Source: Bryobacterales bacterium (GTDB lineage Bacteria > Acidobacteriota > Terriglobia > Bryobacterales > Bryobacteraceae). From it: a stretch of 6,144 bases of DNA. How positions within the stretch are numbered: position 1 is the stretch's first letter; each line of letters starts with the position of its first letter. Below are positions 1 to 6,144 of the stretch, one piece after another. A program made the position numbers and the translations under genes. The stretch covers positions 1 through 6,144 of the forward strand of contig PKYZ01000385.1 of the NCBI GenBank assembly GCA_003132865.1. Direction: 5' to 3'. The notes under the pieces were generated by a model that saw nothing but the letters and a program-made list of their open reading frames with translations, searched no databases and was not told the DNA's origin.

Positions 1-3000
1 CCTGAAGGGCCTATCGACCGGTACCACTGAGGCGGCTACCACGAATGCCCAAGGTTATTACCGATTCTCGCTGCTCGCTCCCGGGCAGTATAACGTTACC
101 GTAACCGCCGCGGGATTTGGAAAAGCGGAAAAGGTGACCCCGGCCTCAATCGGTCAGCTCACCTCGGTCGATTTCCGCCTGGCCGTGGCGGCGCAAACGC
201 AGACGGTTGAAATCACCGAAAACGCCGCGACCGTCCAAACGGAAAACGGCGATATTGCCACGACCATTGTCGCCGAACAGCTCGCCAACTTGCCGAATCC
301 GGGTAACGATTTGTCTTTCGTGGCGCAGCTCGCCCCGGGCGCGGTGATGAACACCCAGGGCGGCTATGGCAACTTCGAGGTCTTTGGCCTGCCCGCCACG
401 TCGAACGTGTTCACCTACAACGGGCAGTACGACAACGATCCATTCCTGAACCTCAACAACAGCGGCGCCACCAACTTGCTGCTGGGACAAAACGACGTCG
501 CGGAAGTGAATGTCGTGGTGAATGGCTATTCCGGCCAGTACGGCGGTTTGGCCGGCGCCCAAGTCAACTACGTATCCAAGTCCGGTTCCAATCAGTTCCA
601 CGGCAATGCGGCGTGGTTCTGGAACGGCCGCGCCATGAACGCGAACGATTGGTTCAACAACGCTTACGGCACGCCCCGTCCTTTCGACAATGTGAACCAG
701 TGGGCTGCCGGCCTTGGCGGTCCGATCAAAAAGGATAAGACCTTCTTCTACTGGAATTACGAAGGACTTCGGGTCCTGCTCCCCACCAGCGGCACGGCTA
801 CCATCCCCAGTCCGCAATTCGAGACGGCTACTCTTGCGAATCTGACGGCGACGGGGCAGTCGGCCTCCGTCCCCTTTTATCAGAACATTTTCAATATCTA
901 CAATGGCGCCCCCGGGGCCGCGGCGGCGACGGCCACGCCTGGCGGAGGTTGCAGCGACGTGACGGCGCTGGCTGCGGGCGTGCCCTGTACTCTGCAATTC
1001 CGTTCGGTGGCCGGCAACTTCACCCACGAATACCAGACGTCCTTGCGCATCGACCAGAATATCGGGCAAAATGACCGCATCTACGGGCGCGTCCAGACCG
1101 ACCAAGGAGTACAGGCCACCTACACCGATCCGATCAATCCGATCTTCAATACCGTCAGCACTCAACCCGAGTACCAGGGCCAACTGAATTACACGCACTC
1201 CTTTGGCGCTCGCGCCACCAACCAACTCGTGTTTTCGGGCCAGTATTACTCCGCCATCTTCAGTGATGCCAACCTGCAGAAATCCCTGAGCACGTTCCCT
1301 ACTACGGTCGACTTCCTCGACGGATCGCTGAACCTCCTGGGGGGCATTGATTATAATTGGCCCCAGGGGCGCAACGTCAGACAGTGGCAGATTGTGGACG
1401 ACTTCACGGTGACTTTCGGCCGCCATACCTTCAAGGCCGGCGTCAACTGGCGCAAGAACGACGTGACCGACTTCGACTACGGCCAATACACCAGTGGCTT
1501 GGTGCTGGAAGGCTCGCTCAACAACTTTTTCAATGGCGGCGCGGCGCCGGGCGGTTTCGACCTGCTGGAACAGAAATTTCTCACCGCCCCCTCCGAGCCG
1601 ATGTTCCTGTGGAACATGGGGGTCTACGGCCAGGATGAGTTCCGCATCGGCCGCAATTTGAAAATCACGGCCGCCCTGCGCATCGACCACAACGCCAATC
1701 CGCAGTGCAATACCAACTGCTTCTCCCAGTTCGCGGTGCCGTTCACCGCACTGAACCACGACGCTACGATTCCTTACAACCAGGCGATCGAGACCAATCT
1801 GCACACGGCTTACTACAGCACCGACAAGGTGGTCTGGCAGCCGCGCGTGGGCTTCGCCTGGAGCCCCAATGAGAAGACCGTGATCCGCGGCGGCGCCGGA
1901 ATTTTCTCCGACGGCTTCCCCGCTACCATCGTGGATAACTTCTCGTCGAACCCCCCAAACGTGAATACCTTTATCGTAACCGGCGCCCCGCTTTCACCGG
2001 CTCAATCCGGGAACCTGTTCTCTTTGGCGTCGGGATCGAACAGTTCGTTCACCTCAGCCTTCGGCAGCGGTGGAACACTGGCCTCCATTTCCGCCAGCAA
2101 TCCCTTCTTCAGTCCGCCGTCGTTTTCCGCCCAAGACCCGCGCCTTCGCCAGCCCCACTACTACGAGTGGAATCTTGAGGTTCAGCGGGAGGTGGGCTGG
2201 CACACGATCCTGGACCTGAACTACGTGGGCAACCACGGCGCTTACGAGCCTTTAGCCAACGCCGGCGTGAACGCGTATTGCCCGACGAGCGCTTGCCCCG
2301 GGGGTTTCGTGGGCTTGCCCACCGCGCCGCCCGATCCCCGCTTCGGCACCGTGACCCAGTACCAGTCCAGCAGCTACTCGAATTACGACGGAATGGTCGT
2401 TCGCTTGAATCATAGCTTCAGCAAAGGTTTGCTCTTCCAGATTAACTACACCTGGAGCCACGCCCTCGACATTTGCTCCAACGGCTGCCTGTTGCCGTTC
2501 AGCTACGATACCATCACGAGCAACTCGATGCCCCAGAACCCATACAACGCCCGTGCGAATTACGGTAACGCGGATTACGACGTGCGCCAGTACTTGAGCG
2601 CGAACTACGTCTGGGACGATGTGATCCGCCGCTTCTCCCATTGGGGACCAAACGCCCTTTTCGGCGGATGGATCGTCTCGGGAACGTGGTTCGTGCGCAG
2701 CGGTTTCCCGTTAACCGTGGTGGACACCGCCGCCTCGGGCACCCTGAGCGGCCTTAACGACGGCGGCCCGTATTACGGCAACGTGATTGGCTCCGGGGTC
2801 GGGAGCTGCGGAGAAGCGGCTGCCGGACCGAGCGCAAGGCCTTGCCTGAATGCCGCGGAATTCTCGCCTTCCACCAATAGCCCGACCGGTTTCGGCAACC
2901 AGGGCCGCAATACTTTTCGCGGGCCGCGGTATTTCAACACCGACCTCGCAATCTCCAAGAGCTTCAGCTTCCCAAGGTGGGAGAGCGCCAAACTGACCGT

Positions 3001-3196
3001 CGGGGCGCAGGCCTTCAACCTCCTCAACCACCCTAACTTCGATCTGCCCGTGCCCGATCTGAGCAATACCAACCCAACTGTGGGCTTCGGTGACATCACG
3101 CGCACGGTGAACCCGCCCACCAGCTTGCTGGGATCGTTCCTGGGAGGCGACGCCTCGCCGCGCATGGTCCAGTTGAAGCTGCAGTTCCAATTCTAG
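1..3196 (+). CDS. Oar-like TonB-dependent outer-membrane receptor with carboxypeptidase-regulatory-like domain (5' partial)
   Basis: The reading frame is open from base 2 to the TAG at 3194-3196, giving 1064 residues with the N-terminus missing. An apparent GTG start at 134 is internal, because the frame continues upstream with clear domain sequence. Window residues 1-60 resemble the second half of a carboxypeptidase-regulatory-like fold (NAQGYYRFSLLAPGQYNVTV, then AAGF). Next comes a plug-like region with AEQLANLPNPGNDLSFVAQLAPG (about 272-340) and the family hallmark GYSGQYGGLAGAQVNYVSKS followed by GSNQFHG (about 524-604). The rest is a beta-barrel, with the typical LTVGAQAFNLLNHPNF near 2995-3042 and a final beta-strand ending in Phe (VQLKLQFQF), as expected for assembly by the BAM machinery. 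Family knowledge places it in the outer membrane. Oar-like receptors are expanded in Acidobacteriota and their substrates are mostly unknown, so I name none. The signal peptide and any TonB box lie outside the window. All ten cysteines fall into five close pairs. Confidence 0.9.
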   Translation, partial: LKGLSTGTTEAATTNAQGYYRFSLLAPGQYNVTVTAAGFGKAEKVTPASIGQLTSVDFRLAVAAQTQTVEITENAATVQTENGDIATTIVAEQLANLPNPGNDLSFVAQLAPGAVMNTQGGYGNFEVFGLPATSNVFTYNGQYDNDPFLNLNNSGATNLLLGQNDVAEVNVVVNGYSGQYGGLAGAQVNYVSKSGSNQFHGNAAWFWNGRAMNANDWFNNAYGTPRPFDNVNQWAAGLGGPIKKDKTFFYWNYEGLRVLLPTSGTATIPSPQFETATLANLTATGQSASVPFYQNIFNIYNGAPGAAAATATPGGGCSDVTALAAGVPCTLQFRSVAGNFTHEYQTSLRIDQNIGQNDRIYGRVQTDQGVQATYTDPINPIFNTVSTQPEYQGQLNYTHSFGARATNQLVFSGQYYSAIFSDANLQKSLSTFPTTVDFLDGSLNLLGGIDYNWPQGRNVRQWQIVDDFTVTFGRHTFKAGVNWRKNDVTDFDYGQYTSGLVLEGSLNNFFNGGAAPGGFDLLEQKFLTAPSEPMFLWNMGVYGQDEFRIGRNLKITAALRIDHNANPQCNTNCFSQFAVPFTALNHDATIPYNQAIETNLHTAYYSTDKVVWQPRVGFAWSPNEKTVIRGGAGIFSDGFPATIVDNFSSNPPNVNTFIVTGAPLSPAQSGNLFSLASGSNSSFTSAFGSGGTLASISASNPFFSPPSFSAQDPRLRQPHYYEWNLEVQREVGWHTILDLNYVGNHGAYEPLANAGVNAYCPTSACPGGFVGLPTAPPDPRFGTVTQYQSSSYSNYDGMVVRLNHSFSKGLLFQINYTWSHALDICSNGCLLPFSYDTITSNSMPQNPYNARANYGNADYDVRQYLSANYVWDDVIRRFSHWGPNALFGGWIVSGTWFVRSGFPLTVVDTAASGTLSGLNDGGPYYGNVIGSGVGSCGEAAAGPSARPCLNAAEFSPSTNSPTGFGNQGRNTFRGPRYFNTDLAISKSFSFPRWESAKLTVGAQAFNLLNHPNFDLPVPDLSNTNPTVGFGDITRTVNPPTSLLGSFLGGDASPRMVQLKLQFQF

Positions 3197-3220
3197 GCCG
3201 TTCACAAATCGTCACCCACG

Positions 3221-3252
3221 AAGCGCCGGGCCGCGTGCCCGGCGCTTTTTTT
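3221..3252 (+). terminator. Rho-independent terminator after the receptor gene
   Basis: A perfect inverted repeat has its left arm AAGCGCCGGGC at 3221-3231 and its right arm GCCCGGCGCTT at 3237-3247, around a five-base loop (CGCGT). It runs directly into a run of seven Ts at 3246-3252. The GC-rich 11-bp stem plus T tract is a textbook intrinsic terminator, 24 bases after the receptor stop codon. It should separate the receptor transcript from the VWFA gene that begins at 3281. Confidence 0.93.
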
Positions 3253-3270
3253 GTCGTACTCTCAAATAGA

Positions 3271-3275
3271 GAGGA
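3271..3275 (+). promoter_or_regulatory. Ribosome binding site of the VWFA-related gene
   Basis: GAGGA lies five bases before the ATG at 3281. This decides the start: the frame could be extended to a TTG at 3251, but that codon lies inside the terminator T tract and lacks a ribosome binding site. The ATG at 3281 also places a hydrophobic signal-peptide-like segment at the very N-terminus. The site sits at the edge of a small inverted repeat (CTCTC at 3259-3263, GAGAG at 3269-3273). Confidence 0.8.
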
Positions 3276-3280
3276 CTTCC

Positions 3281-5443
3281 ATGCGCGCCTTATCGCTCGT
3301 CTGCGCCGGCTTGGCTTGCCTGCCGCTGGCGGCCCAGGAGGCGAACCTCCCCGTAATCCGCAGTACCACCCAGGAAGTGCTACTGGACGCCGTGGTGCGG
3401 GACAAGAAAGAGCGCCTTATCCGCAACCTGAAGCCGGACGAGCTCCGCGTGCTGGAGGACGGCGTTCCACAGAAGGTGCAGACCTTTCGCTTCACCGATA
3501 CCGATTCCGATGAGCCGCAACCCCGAAGCGTGGCGCCGGGCGCCCAGACCGCCCCCAATGCCGCCGTTGCGCCGAACGGTCCCGCGCTCAACCCGCTCCA
3601 CAATCTCAACGTGGTGACCATCGTCTTCGAGCGCATGGGACCGCGCAGCCGCCTATTCGCCCAGCAGGCCGCCGCCCAGTTCCTCGCCAACGAATTCCGC
3701 TCCAATACCTACGGCGGCGTCTTCAGCCTGGACTATCGGTTGAATGCGCTGCAGCCCTACACCAACAACCAGGATCTGCTGCGCCAGGCGATCACGCGCG
3801 CCACCACCGGGAACTACACCGAATTCCGCAAAGATTCCGAGAACGTGCTCAATAATCTGGCCGTCGAGATCTCCGGCGGCCAGGCCGGCATCACCATTGC
3901 CACGGCCGGCGGCGATCCGTTCCAGAGAGCCGGCGCGGCCACGCAGGGCGCCGAATCCGCCGGCATGAGCTCGGATGGGCAAATGGCGCTGGCCCGGCTG
4001 GTCTGGAAGCAGATGGAAATGGTCAATTACGGAGCGGGCTGGCGCTCGCTCGACGGGCTGCTATCGCTGGTCCAGGCGCAGGCCGCGCTGCCGGGCCGCA
4101 AGACCGTCCTGCTGCTTTCCGAAGGTCTGGTGGTGCCGTGGGCGATCGAGAACATGTTCCGGGCCATCATCGGCGCGGCCAACCGCGCCAACGTGAGCAT
4201 CTATTGCGTGGACGTCACGGGTCTGTCGATCAGGTCACCCGCGCAGGCCTGCACCGACTTGCTGGGTACCAGCGCGCGGATCAGCCAAAACCAGAACATG
4301 ACGTCATCCGGCGATGCGGCAGTCGACATGTTCAAACAGGACGAGACGGTCAACATGAGCCTGCACGCCAACCCGCAAGCAGCCATGGCGGAGCTGGCGG
4401 AATCCACCGGCGGCTTCCTGATCGCCAATACCAACGACACCGCCAAGCCTATGCACAGGGTGATGGAAGATGTGCGCGCGCACTATGAGCTGAGCTACGT
4501 TCCCACCTCGCAGAATTACGATGGGCACTTCCGCAAAATCGAAGTGCAGGTGACGCGGCCGGGCGCCCAGGTGCACACGCGCGCCGGATATTTCGCCTTG
4601 CCGCTGCTGGCCGGCGAGGTCTTGCAGCCCTTTGAAATGGCGGCGTTCGACGCGCTAAACGCCAAGCCCCAGCCGAAAGCCTTCGCATACCGCGCGCAGG
4701 CTCTGCCGTTCCGCGCCGCGCGCAGCGCCGTGCAGTATTCCATGGTCTTCCAGGTGCCCATGCAGAACGTGTCGTATCGCGAGAACAAGCAAGCCGCAAA
4801 ACTGCGCACGCATATTTCCCTTCTTGCGGTGGTGAAGGATGCGGACGGCCAAGTGGCCGCGAAAGTGAGCCGGGACTTGGCCAACGATATTCCGGCGGAT
4901 AAATTCGAAGCGTTCTCCCGCGGCGACCTGACCTTCGCGCAACCCCTGCTGTTGGCGCCCGGCCGGTACACGGTGGAGACCGCGGTCGTGGACCGGGAAA
5001 ACGGCGCGGCCAGCGTGAAGCGGACGGCCTTGGTAGTGTCCGATCAGCCCGGCATAGGGTTGAGCGAACTCGTGCCGGTGCGGCGCGTCGATCCTTTCGA
5101 CGTCCCTCGCGACGGCGGCCGGAATCCCGCCGACCCGCTGCACTTTGCCGGCGGTAAGGTTACTCCGTCGCTCGATGGAGTGTATGCGGCCGGGACCGAC
5201 ATCCCGCTTTACATGGTGGTCTATCCGGCCCAAACGGGCGGCGCGCCGCGCCTTTCGATCGAAGTTCTTCAGGATGGAAAGCCGGTTTCCAGCGCCTCGC
5301 CCGATCTGCCGCCTCCCGACCAGACCGGCGCCATCCCCTTCATGAGCAGCATTTCGCCCGCCCCGGGCCAGTACGAAATCAAGGTGACGGCGCGGCAAGG
5401 CGCGTCCGCCGCCAGCCGTATGATCGCGCTGCGCGTACAATGA
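3281..5443 (+). CDS. Secreted acidobacterial VWFA-related domain protein
   Basis: The gene encodes 720 residues. The N-terminus (MRALSLVCAGLACLPLAAQ) is a probable Sec signal peptide, with cleavage likely near residues 18-20; I see no good lipobox. Residues 29-68 carry the usual family leader (TTQEVLLDAVVRDKKERLIR, then the LEDGVPQKVQTF motif). The VWA-like domain starts with NVVTIVFERMGPRSR (110-124) and continues through PGRKTVLLLSEGL (271-283) and NVSIYCVDVTGL (304-315). ELAESTGG (371-378), HYELSYVP (401-408) and HTRAGYFA (432-439) follow. These landmarks match the VWFA-related proteins typical of Acidobacteriota. The canonical DxSxS metal site is not present; E117 sits where the first Asp is expected. 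Residues 440-720 look beta-rich with two Ig-like turns (LAPGRY near 558-563, PAPGQY near 693-698). The role is unknown: probably a periplasmic or surface-bound adhesion or scaffold protein. It is followed after five bases by the cysteine-cluster gene. Confidence 0.87.
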   Translation: MRALSLVCAGLACLPLAAQEANLPVIRSTTQEVLLDAVVRDKKERLIRNLKPDELRVLEDGVPQKVQTFRFTDTDSDEPQPRSVAPGAQTAPNAAVAPNGPALNPLHNLNVVTIVFERMGPRSRLFAQQAAAQFLANEFRSNTYGGVFSLDYRLNALQPYTNNQDLLRQAITRATTGNYTEFRKDSENVLNNLAVEISGGQAGITIATAGGDPFQRAGAATQGAESAGMSSDGQMALARLVWKQMEMVNYGAGWRSLDGLLSLVQAQAALPGRKTVLLLSEGLVVPWAIENMFRAIIGAANRANVSIYCVDVTGLSIRSPAQACTDLLGTSARISQNQNMTSSGDAAVDMFKQDETVNMSLHANPQAAMAELAESTGGFLIANTNDTAKPMHRVMEDVRAHYELSYVPTSQNYDGHFRKIEVQVTRPGAQVHTRAGYFALPLLAGEVLQPFEMAAFDALNAKPQPKAFAYRAQALPFRAARSAVQYSMVFQVPMQNVSYRENKQAAKLRTHISLLAVVKDADGQVAAKVSRDLANDIPADKFEAFSRGDLTFAQPLLLAPGRYTVETAVVDRENGAASVKRTALVVSDQPGIGLSELVPVRRVDPFDVPRDGGRNPADPLHFAGGKVTPSLDGVYAAGTDIPLYMVVYPAQTGGAPRLSIEVLQDGKPVSSASPDLPPPDQTGAIPFMSSISPAPGQYEIKVTARQGASAASRMIALRVQ

Positions 5444-5448
5444 CATAA

Positions 5449-5850
5449 ATGCGCTTCGAATGCCAGCCAGGTTGCACGGCCTGTTGCCAGCACAAGGGAT
5501 TCGTTTATCTGACTGAGGACGATATCGCGCGCGCCGCTCGATTCCTGGGGATGCCGGCCGCGCTATTCGAAAAGCGCTACATCTACCGGACGAAGAATCT
5601 GCGCCGCCTGCGCATACCGCGCGGGGGGCTATGCCGGTTTCTGCGCGCGGATGGGTGCTCGATTCATCCCGCGAAGCCCACGCAGTGCCGCATCTTCCCG
5701 TTCTGGCCGGAGCTGACGGAAAGCGCCCGCAAGTGGCGCCGGACCGCGGCGTGGTGTCCGGGTATCGGTAAGGGGGAGCTGGTGCAGATCGAAATGGCGC
5801 GGACGCTGGCGCAAGAGATGCGCGCGGCTTATCCGTCGATGTATCCGTAG
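5449..5850 (+). CDS. YkgJ-family cysteine cluster protein (putative Zn/Fe-chelating domain)
   Basis: This 133-residue protein has the family's N-terminal cluster C5-x3-C9-x2-C12-C13. It is followed by C62 (GLCRFL), C70 (GCSIHPAKPTQ), C80 in the hallmark CRIFPFWPE (80-88), and C103 (AWCPG). This spacing is characteristic of the CxxCxxCC family, described as a putative zinc- or iron-chelating domain. Binding of a metal or Fe-S cluster by these eight cysteines is inference from the family; the biochemical function is not established. There is no signal peptide or membrane segment, so it should be cytoplasmic. The C-terminal stretch 109-128 looks helical. The gene begins five bases after the VWFA stop codon and has no clear Shine-Dalgarno sequence, which suggests translational coupling. 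It is 16 bases from the MbfA-like iron gene, consistent with a shared role in metal handling. Length is normal for a single-domain member. Confidence 0.88.
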   Translation: MRFECQPGCTACCQHKGFVYLTEDDIARAARFLGMPAALFEKRYIYRTKNLRRLRIPRGGLCRFLRADGCSIHPAKPTQCRIFPFWPELTESARKWRRTAAWCPGIGKGELVQIEMARTLAQEMRAAYPSMYP

Positions 5851-5857
5851 CACGTTT

Positions 5858-5861
5858 GGAG
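5858..5861 (+). promoter_or_regulatory. Ribosome binding site of the MbfA-like gene
   Basis: GGAG lies five bases before the ATG at 5867, inside the 16-base gap after the cysteine-cluster gene. It supports this ATG as the start rather than the TTG at 5856, which is in another frame. No terminator or promoter-sized space separates the two genes, so they are probably co-transcribed. Confidence 0.75.
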
Positions 5862-5866
5862 ACTGC

Positions 5867-6144
5867 ATGGCGAAGAATTTCAAAGAATTGTCTGAGCGGG
5901 AGATCCTGGCGCTGGCCGTTTCGCTGGAGGAGGAAGACGGCCGCATTTACGGCGACTTCGTGGACGGCTTGCGCGAGAGCTATCCGGCCACCGCGAAGAT
6001 GTTCGAGGAGATGCAGGCGGAGGAAAACGGGCATCGCCGCTCCCTGATCGACATGTACAGGCAGCGCTTCGGCGAGCATATCCCACTGATCCGCCGGCAG
6101 GATGTGAAAGGTTTCATTACGCGCCGGCCGGTGTGGCTGGTGCG
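5867..6144 (+). CDS. mbfA: MbfA-like ferritin-like (rubrerythrin) domain of a membrane iron exporter (3' partial)
   Basis: The first 92 codons are in the window and the gene runs off the right edge without a stop. The sequence begins MAKNFKELSEREILALAVSL, followed by EEEDGRIY. It then has DFVDGLRESYPATAKMFEEM, AEENGHRRSLI, and finally FGEHIPLIRRQDVKGFITRR. It matches my recollection of the N-terminal region of MbfA proteins. Likely di-iron ligands visible here are a Glu of the E21-E23 cluster in the first helix and E53-x-x-H56 in the second. Known MbfA proteins (alpha-proteobacterial examples) are inner-membrane proteins of roughly 320 residues with a cytosolic ferritin-like domain followed by a VIT1/CCC1-type membrane domain that exports iron. 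The membrane part would lie beyond this window, so a stand-alone rubrerythrin cannot be fully excluded. No Irr- or Fur-type operator is apparent in the 16-base upstream gap, so any metal regulation must act from further upstream. Confidence 0.82.
   Translation, partial: MAKNFKELSEREILALAVSLEEEDGRIYGDFVDGLRESYPATAKMFEEMQAEENGHRRSLIDMYRQRFGEHIPLIRRQDVKGFITRRPVWLV

Noticed and set aside
134..136. GTG at 134 as the start of the receptor gene
   Set aside because: The frame is open to the left edge and encodes typical carboxypeptidase-regulatory-like sequence upstream, so this is an internal Val codon of a truncated gene.
146..1804. A 552-residue open frame on the minus strand, antisense to the receptor gene
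   Set aside because: It lies entirely opposite a well-supported receptor frame. Its translation is low-complexity, rich in Val, Arg, Gly and Glu with no recognisable domain, as expected for the mirror of a GC-rich gene.
2252..3205. Minus-strand open frames of 129-164 residues opposite the receptor's 3' end
   Set aside because: They are shadows of the receptor frame, without their own ribosome binding sites or recognisable sequence.
3251..3280. Extended TTG start for the VWFA-related gene
   Set aside because: The TTG lies in the terminator T tract, has no Shine-Dalgarno sequence, and would put ten polar residues ahead of the signal peptide. The ATG at 3281 has GAGGA at the right distance.
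3281..3319. Lipoprotein signal (Cys at residues 8 or 13) in the VWFA-related protein
   Set aside because: The residues before each Cys (SLV-C, GLA-C) do not fit the usual lipobox with Leu at -3, so an ordinary Sec signal peptide is more likely.
5856..6047. A 63-residue plus-strand frame overlapping the MbfA-like gene
   Set aside because: It is in a different frame from the strongly recognisable ferritin-like sequence starting at 5867, and its Arg-rich translation has no recognisable content.
4655..6079. A 474-residue open frame on the minus strand
   Set aside because: It crosses three plus-strand genes that have clear family motifs and ribosome binding sites or coupling. Its Arg/Ala/Pro-rich translation shows no domain.

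Overview
The window is GC-rich and densely coding, with every supported gene on the + strand. It looks like a chromosomal segment from an Acidobacteriota bacterium, plausibly of the Solibacter/Bryobacter type. The main reason is that an Oar-like TonB-dependent receptor with a carboxypeptidase-regulatory-like N-terminal domain sits next to a VWFA-related secreted protein. Both families are strongly expanded in that phylum. The assignment rests on recognising protein families by eye; no search was run.

Layout: (1) Positions 1-3196 hold the 3' portion of a large outer-membrane receptor gene, which is open at the left edge of the window. (2) A strong intrinsic terminator at 3221-3252 closes that transcription unit. 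(3) A Shine-Dalgarno sequence and ATG at 3281 begin a 720-residue secreted acidobacterial VWFA-related protein ending at 5443. (4) Five bases later, a 133-residue cysteine-cluster protein of the YkgJ type (putative Zn/Fe-chelating domain) runs to 5850. (5) After a 16-base gap with its own good ribosome binding site, the first 92 codons of an MbfA-like gene run off the right edge. MbfA is a ferritin-like/rubrerythrin domain fused to a VIT1/CCC1 iron-export membrane domain, and only the ferritin-like start is visible here.

How the genes may work together: the receptor is an envelope protein probably involved in uptake or binding of large substrates, and it is separated from the rest by the terminator. 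The three downstream genes are packed tightly enough to be one transcript. The last two form a plausible metal-handling pair: a cysteine-cluster protein beside a di-iron ferritin-like iron exporter. The VWFA protein's link to them may be no more than shared transcription.

I did not find a convincing undescribed system. The most notable points are the five closely spaced cysteine pairs in the receptor, the altered metal-binding motif of the VWFA domain, the YkgJ-MbfA pairing, and the tight stop/start junction between the VWFA and YkgJ genes. There are no RNA genes, CRISPR arrays or mobile elements that I can support, and no gene-free stretch longer than about 85 bases.
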